The notes below the pieces were generated by a model. It was not told where the DNA came from. It searched no databases and was given only the letters and a program-made list of their open reading frames with translations. The translations under genes and the position numbers were made by a program. A DNA stretch of 10,291 nucleotides from SIG469 sp964384255 (GTDB taxonomy: Bacteria > Bacillota > Clostridia > Oscillospirales > Oscillospiraceae). The DNA lies in assembly GCA_964384255.1 (NCBI GenBank), contig CAYLKH010000070.1, positions 1 through 10,291 on the forward strand. The letters are read 5' to 3'. Position 1 is the stretch's first letter. Every line of letters starts with the position of its first letter. Positions 7,946 to 10,291 of this stretch are shown here, piece by piece.

Positions 7946-8635
7946 TTACTGTCCAAACATATATCCCATGCCCCGGCGAGTGATGATATATTTGGGCTTG
8001 CCGGGATCGTCCTCGATTTTTTCCCGCAGGCGGCGGACCGTTACGTCCACAGTGCGCATATCGCCAAAATAATCGTAATTCCAGACCTTTTCCATCAGCT
8101 CTTCCCGGGTAAAAACGAATCCCGGACGGGCAGCCATATATTTCAAAAGGTCATATTCCTTCTGAGTAAGCTCGATAGAGACGCCGTTTTTAACCACCCG
8201 GAAACCGTTTTCCTCAATACGCAGCTCGCCATAGGTTTTGAATTCGGCTTCGGTTTTGCCTGCCGCCATGGCTGTGCGGCGGACATTGGCCTTGACCCGG
8301 GCCATAAGCTCGCGCATGGAAAAGGGCTTGGTTATGTAATCGTCGGCTCCAACTTCCAGGCCAAAGACCTTGTCGGTTTCCTCCTCCCGGGCGGTCAGCA
8401 TAATGATCGGTGCGGTGTTGCCCTCTTCCCGCAGAGTTTTGCAAACGTCAAAACCGGTCATTTTGGGCAGCATAACGTCCAGCAGGATAAGGTCAGGATC
8501 CCAGCTGCGACCCTTTTCAAGCCCTTCTGCTCCGTCGAGAGCGAAGTCGGTTTCGTAGCCTTCGCGTTTGAGGTTGAAGATAAGGATATCGACAATGGCC
8601 TTTTCGTCTTCAACTATGAGTATTTTGTTTCCCAT
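7946..8635 (-). CDS. walR: OmpR/PhoB-family response regulator, WalR (YycF/VicR)-like
   Basis: This is a two-domain DNA-binding regulator switched by phosphorylation from a sensor kinase. The receiver domain (1 to about 120) has the acidic pair E9/D10, phospho-acceptor D53 in LLDVMLP, T81 and K103 (ITKPF). The winged-helix domain (about 130-229) contains WNYDYFGDMRTVDVTV and RRLREKIEDDPGKP, which closely match the WalR recognition region known from Bacillus; WalR controls cell-wall turnover genes there. The length of 229 is normal. Of two close ATGs, the one at 8635 is chosen because AGGAG lies 8 nt upstream; the ATG at 8641 would be only 2 nt from it. The gene has its own near-consensus promoter. 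No histidine kinase lies on either side, although walK usually follows walR. The exact orthology (WalR or another PhoB-like regulator) is less sure than the family. Confidence 0.93.
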   Translation of the reverse strand: MGNKILIVEDEKAIVDILIFNLKREGYETDFALDGAEGLEKGRSWDPDLILLDVMLPKMTGFDVCKTLREEGNTAPIIMLTAREEETDKVFGLEVGADDYITKPFSMRELMARVKANVRRTAMAAGKTEAEFKTYGELRIEENGFRVVKNGVSIELTQKEYDLLKYMAARPGFVFTREELMEKVWNYDYFGDMRTVDVTVRRLREKIEDDPGKPKYIITRRGMGYMFGQ

Positions 8636-8643
8636 GTTCATCT

Positions 8644-8648
8644 CTCCT
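8644..8648 (-). promoter_or_regulatory. Ribosome binding site deciding the response regulator start
   Basis: AGGAG on the minus strand sits 8 nt before the ATG at 8635 but only 2 nt before the ATG at 8641, so the downstream ATG is the better start. Confidence 0.7.
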
Positions 8649-8693
8649 GTTCACGGGGTTTGTGCGCCGATTTACGGCACGGCATACACCACA

Positions 8694-8721
8694 ATTATAT
8701 CACAGCGAAGACCTTTGTCAA
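8694..8721 (-). promoter_or_regulatory. Near-consensus sigma-A promoter of the response regulator gene
   Basis: On the minus strand a perfect -35 TTGACA (8716-8721) is followed after 16 nt by a perfect -10 TATAAT (8694-8699), with an extended-10 TG at 8701-8702. Transcription should begin near 8687, giving a leader of about 50 nt before the ATG at 8635. It is the clearest promoter in the window and implies strong, largely constitutive transcription. Confidence 0.88.
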
Positions 8722-8798
8722 TGTAATTTGCAGGGGCGTTTTCCTGGGCGGGGCGCATGAAAATCGCCTTGCAGCTTCTGTGGCCCATGGGGCGCACT

Positions 8799-8877
8799 GC
8801 CCGGGGAATCCCCAAAACCCGGGCATAGCAATACCCCTGCCGGAAAGGCAGGGGGGATTGGTCAAAGCGGCCCGGGT
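8799..8877 (-). terminator. Nested GC hairpins after the DUF1622 gene, likely terminator region
   Basis: Starting 1 nt after the stop codon, three hairpins can form. One is a perfect 8-bp stem with a 5-nt loop (8834-8841 with 8847-8854, CCCCTGCC/GGCAGGGG). An outer 8-bp stem (8817-8824 with 8870-8877, ACCCGGGC/GCCCGGGT) encloses it and on the minus strand ends in TTTT. An alternative pairing, GCCCGGG with CCCGGGC (8799-8805 with 8818-8824), competes for the same arm. The outer stem plus short U-run could terminate the DUF1622 transcript. The rest of the gap (8722-8798) holds the direct repeat GGGGCGCA (8750-8757, 8789-8796) and the palindrome CCCATGGG, with no convincing gene. Confidence 0.4.
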
Positions 8878-8878
8878 A

Positions 8879-9241
8879 TTACAGATTGATGTTATCTTCC
8901 AGATCGCGATAATCGGTGTCCGCTGCCCGACTTTCCTCTTCCCGGCTGATTTCCCAGTTGATAAGGAAGCTTATGGCGGCGTGGATAACGATTATGCAGC
9001 CAACCACCGCGATTTCGGAAAAGGTTCGGGTCACGGTCAGCCGCATTATTTCGGCCGCCAGCTTGAAAGAAAGGACCACGTTCAGCCTTTTGGCAAAGGT
9101 CAAAACCGTGTGGGGCCTGCGGGTGAAGTAACTGATCGCTGCCCTCACAGCGGCAAAAATGAGTATGACCGTGGCTACCGCCTCGATCACAAGTATGCTC
9201 CAGCGGACTGCTTCGTGCAGAAGGGTTTCGGCAAATTCCAT
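8879..9241 (-). CDS. DUF1622-family small integral membrane protein
   Basis: This 120-residue protein has no known biochemical role. The first hydrophobic segment spans about residues 12-38, then a basic loop (TRRPHTVLTFAKR) leads into an amphipathic or membrane stretch (about 53-70, LSFKLAAEIMRLTV) and a strong hydrophobic segment at 76-95. The tail is acidic and polar (EEESRAADTDYRDLED). The arrangement, with FKLAAEI, TRTFSE and AISFLINWEI, is that of the DUF1622 family as I remember it. The start is ATG at 9241, with GGAGG 6 nt upstream; a TTG one codon earlier is less likely. It is separated from the CoA-transferase genes by a strong terminator and from the response regulator by a structured gap and a new promoter, so it is probably transcribed alone. 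I see no clear promoter in the 70 nt before it. Confidence 0.8.
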   Translation of the reverse strand: MEFAETLLHEAVRWSILVIEAVATVILIFAAVRAAISYFTRRPHTVLTFAKRLNVVLSFKLAAEIMRLTVTRTFSEIAVVGCIIVIHAAISFLINWEISREEESRAADTDYRDLEDNINL

Positions 9242-9247
9242 CAATAT

Positions 9248-9252
9248 CCTCC
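9248..9252 (-). promoter_or_regulatory. Ribosome binding site of the DUF1622 gene
   Basis: GGAGG on the minus strand lies 6 nt before the ATG at 9241, which selects that ATG over the adjacent TTG. Confidence 0.7.
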
Positions 9253-9310
9253 GTAAGTCGTAATTTTGTGCCGGGCCGGAAGCGGGGCTTTACGGCATTT
9301 TGCGGAAGGG

Positions 9311-9348
9311 AACAAAAACAGGAGCCGGGCAGAACCGCCCGGCTCCTG
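9311..9348 (-). terminator. Rho-independent terminator of the CoA-transferase operon
   Basis: A perfect 12-bp stem (9319-9330 with 9337-9348, CAGGAGCCGGGC and its complement, 6-nt loop) is followed on the minus strand by TTTTTGTT. It starts 22 nt beyond the subunit B stop and is a textbook intrinsic terminator. Confidence 0.94.
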
Positions 9349-9370
9349 AGATTTTAATCGGTGTCGGCAA

Positions 9371-10045
9371 TTAAGCCATGCAGCCCACGGTTTCGGGGAT
9401 GATGAGCTTGGCGCCGGTTTTGGCAACAACTTCGTCGACTGTGACGCCGGGAGCGGTTTCCAGAAGGACGGGGCCTTCTTCGGTGATCTGGATAACGGCC
9501 AGCTCGGAGACGATGTAGTTGATGCAGTGATAGCCGGTAAGGGGCATATTGGTCTTCTGAACGATCTTGGGGTTGCCGGCCTTATCGGTGTGAGTGGTCA
9601 TAACGATGGTGATCCTGGATCCGGTGACCAGGTCCATAGCGCCGCCCATACCGGCAGCGGTCTTGCCGGGGATCATCCAGTTGGCCAGGTTGCCTTCGGC
9701 ATCGACTTCGTAAGCGCCAAGGACGGTAGCGTCAACATGGCCGCCACGGATGAAGCCAAAGCTGCGGAAGCTGTCGAAGCAGGCGCCGCCTTCGCGGAGC
9801 ATGGATGCCTTGCCGCCAGCGTCAACAACGTTGGGGTCGGCGACTTCGCCTTCCTTGGGAGCGCCGGTCAGACCAACAACGCCGTTCTCGGAGTCGACCC
9901 AAACGTCAACGCCGTCGCGCAGATAGTCGAGGCACATGGTGGGCATACCGATACCCAGGTTAACAACGTTACCGTCTTCGAAGAAGCCGGCAGTACGGTA
10001 AGCGATAAGCTGCTTGCCAGTGAGTTCTTTGGGATTGAAAGACAT
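9371..10045 (-). CDS. Class I (3-oxoacid type) CoA-transferase subunit B, AtoA/CtfB/ScoB-like
   Basis: This is the catalytic subunit of a two-subunit CoA-transferase, which moves CoA from an acyl-CoA to a free acid by a ping-pong mechanism through a glutamyl-CoA thioester. The catalytic glutamate is E53 in SENG (52-55); the oxyanion-loop motif NLGIGMPT (29-36) and the GGHVDATVLGAYEVD segment are typical. At 224 residues the length is normal for a separate subunit. In this context acetoacetate/butyrate or acetate CoA transfer is most likely, but substrate choice cannot be read from the sequence. The two residues before SENG are VD rather than the usual aromatic/leucine plus glutamine or histidine. 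The ATG at 10045 has a perfect AAGGAGG 8 nt upstream. The gene starts 13 nt after subunit A and is surely co-transcribed with it. Confidence 0.95.
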   Translation of the reverse strand: MSFNPKELTGKQLIAYRTAGFFEDGNVVNLGIGMPTMCLDYLRDGVDVWVDSENGVVGLTGAPKEGEVADPNVVDAGGKASMLREGGACFDSFRSFGFIRGGHVDATVLGAYEVDAEGNLANWMIPGKTAAGMGGAMDLVTGSRITIVMTTHTDKAGNPKIVQKTNMPLTGYHCINYIVSELAVIQITEEGPVLLETAPGVTVDEVVAKTGAKLIIPETVGCMA

Positions 10046-10053
10046 AATCAGTA

Positions 10054-10060
10054 CCTCCTT
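10054..10060 (-). promoter_or_regulatory. Ribosome binding site of subunit B overlapping the subunit A stop
   Basis: AAGGAGG on the minus strand, 8 nt before the ATG at 10045, shares its first bases with the TAA stop of subunit A (10059-10061). This layout favours coupled translation of the two subunits in equal amounts. Confidence 0.8.
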
Positions 10061-10291
10061 ATGCTTCGGTCAGGGCGCGGCCCTGAACAACGGCGTCAAC
10101 TACGAAACCGGGAGTCATGATCTCGTCGGGATCCAGCTCGCCGATCTCAACGATCTGCTCGGCCTCAACGATAACGTGATCTGCTGCGGTGGCAAAAGCT
10201 TCGTTGAAGTTGCGGGAGGTGCGGCGGTAAACCACGTTGCCCATCTTGTCGGCCTTCCATGCATGGACGAAGCAAACGTCGCCATGGAGGG
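10059..10291 (-). CDS. Class I CoA-transferase subunit A, C-terminal part (AtoD/CtfA/ScoA-like), cut by the window edge
   Basis: The last 76 residues of the partner subunit are present and the frame is open to the right edge, so the start and most of the protein lie outside. GDVCFVHAWKADKMGN, VYRRTSRNFN and the ending ELDPDEIMTPGFVVDAVV are typical of the C-terminus of 3-oxoacid CoA-transferase A subunits, which would normally be about 215-230 residues in all. An internal ATG at 10244 is not a start: the conserved sequence continues upstream of it. Subunit A supplies the other half of the active enzyme. Confidence 0.92.
   Translation of the reverse strand, partial: LHGDVCFVHAWKADKMGNVVYRRTSRNFNEAFATAADHVIVEAEQIVEIGELDPDEIMTPGFVVDAVVQGRALTEA

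Noticed and set aside
8722..8878. Known riboswitch or small RNA class in the structured gap
   Set aside because: Hairpins are clear, but I recognise no conserved riboswitch core, and the region lies upstream of the response regulator promoter, so it is not in that leader.
8660..9256. 198-codon plus-strand frame covering the DUF1622 gene and the structured gap
   Set aside because: It is codon-aligned antisense to the membrane protein gene, crosses the promoter region, and has no family resemblance.
9527..10120. 197-codon plus-strand frame opposite CoA-transferase subunit B
   Set aside because: Antisense shadow of a gene with clear catalytic motifs and its own ideal ribosome binding site.

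Overview
The window looks like ordinary chromosome of a strictly anaerobic, low-oxygen Firmicute (class Clostridia). A butyrate-forming gut member of the Oscillospirales would fit, but that rank is inference. The clues are a type III glutamine synthetase, a full-length single-chain pyruvate:ferredoxin oxidoreductase, a clostridial-type Old Yellow Enzyme reductase with an Fe-S cluster, a WalR-like response regulator, and a two-subunit class I CoA-transferase. Strong AAGGAGG-type ribosome binding sites and AT-rich gaps between GC-rich genes also fit. I see no RNA genes, insertion sequences, CRISPR arrays, phage genes or attachment sites.

Layout. On the plus strand, 8-2098 encodes glutamine synthetase GlnN. 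Everything else is on the minus strand and converges on it. A perfect hairpin at 2117-2159, flanked by A and T tracts, serves as a shared bidirectional terminator. Reading the minus strand from the right edge: the 3' end of a CoA-transferase subunit A (10291-10059) is followed 13 nt later by subunit B (10045-9371) and a classic terminator. Next come a small DUF1622-type membrane protein (9241-8879), a GC-rich structured gap, a near-consensus sigma-A promoter and a WalR-like response regulator (8635-7946). An AT-rich 201-nt leader with an inverted repeat precedes nifJ/PFOR (7744-4211). After a 12-bp hairpin comes a 657-residue Old Yellow Enzyme-type reductase (4136-2163). No gap between genes exceeds 300 bases.

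How the genes fit together. PFOR turns pyruvate into acetyl-CoA, CO2 and reduced ferredoxin. The CoA-transferase moves CoA between short-chain acids and probably serves acetoacetate, butyrate or acetate metabolism. The reductase may act as an electron sink for an enoyl-type substrate. GlnN assimilates ammonium. These are compatible parts of amino-acid or sugar fermentation, but apart from the two CoA-transferase subunits (and possibly nifJ with the reductase) each has its own boundary signals. I find no convincing undescribed multi-gene system. The points most worth a second look are the response regulator with no kinase beside it, the PFOR-linked reductase of unknown substrate, the structured gap at 8722-8878 and the nifJ leader.
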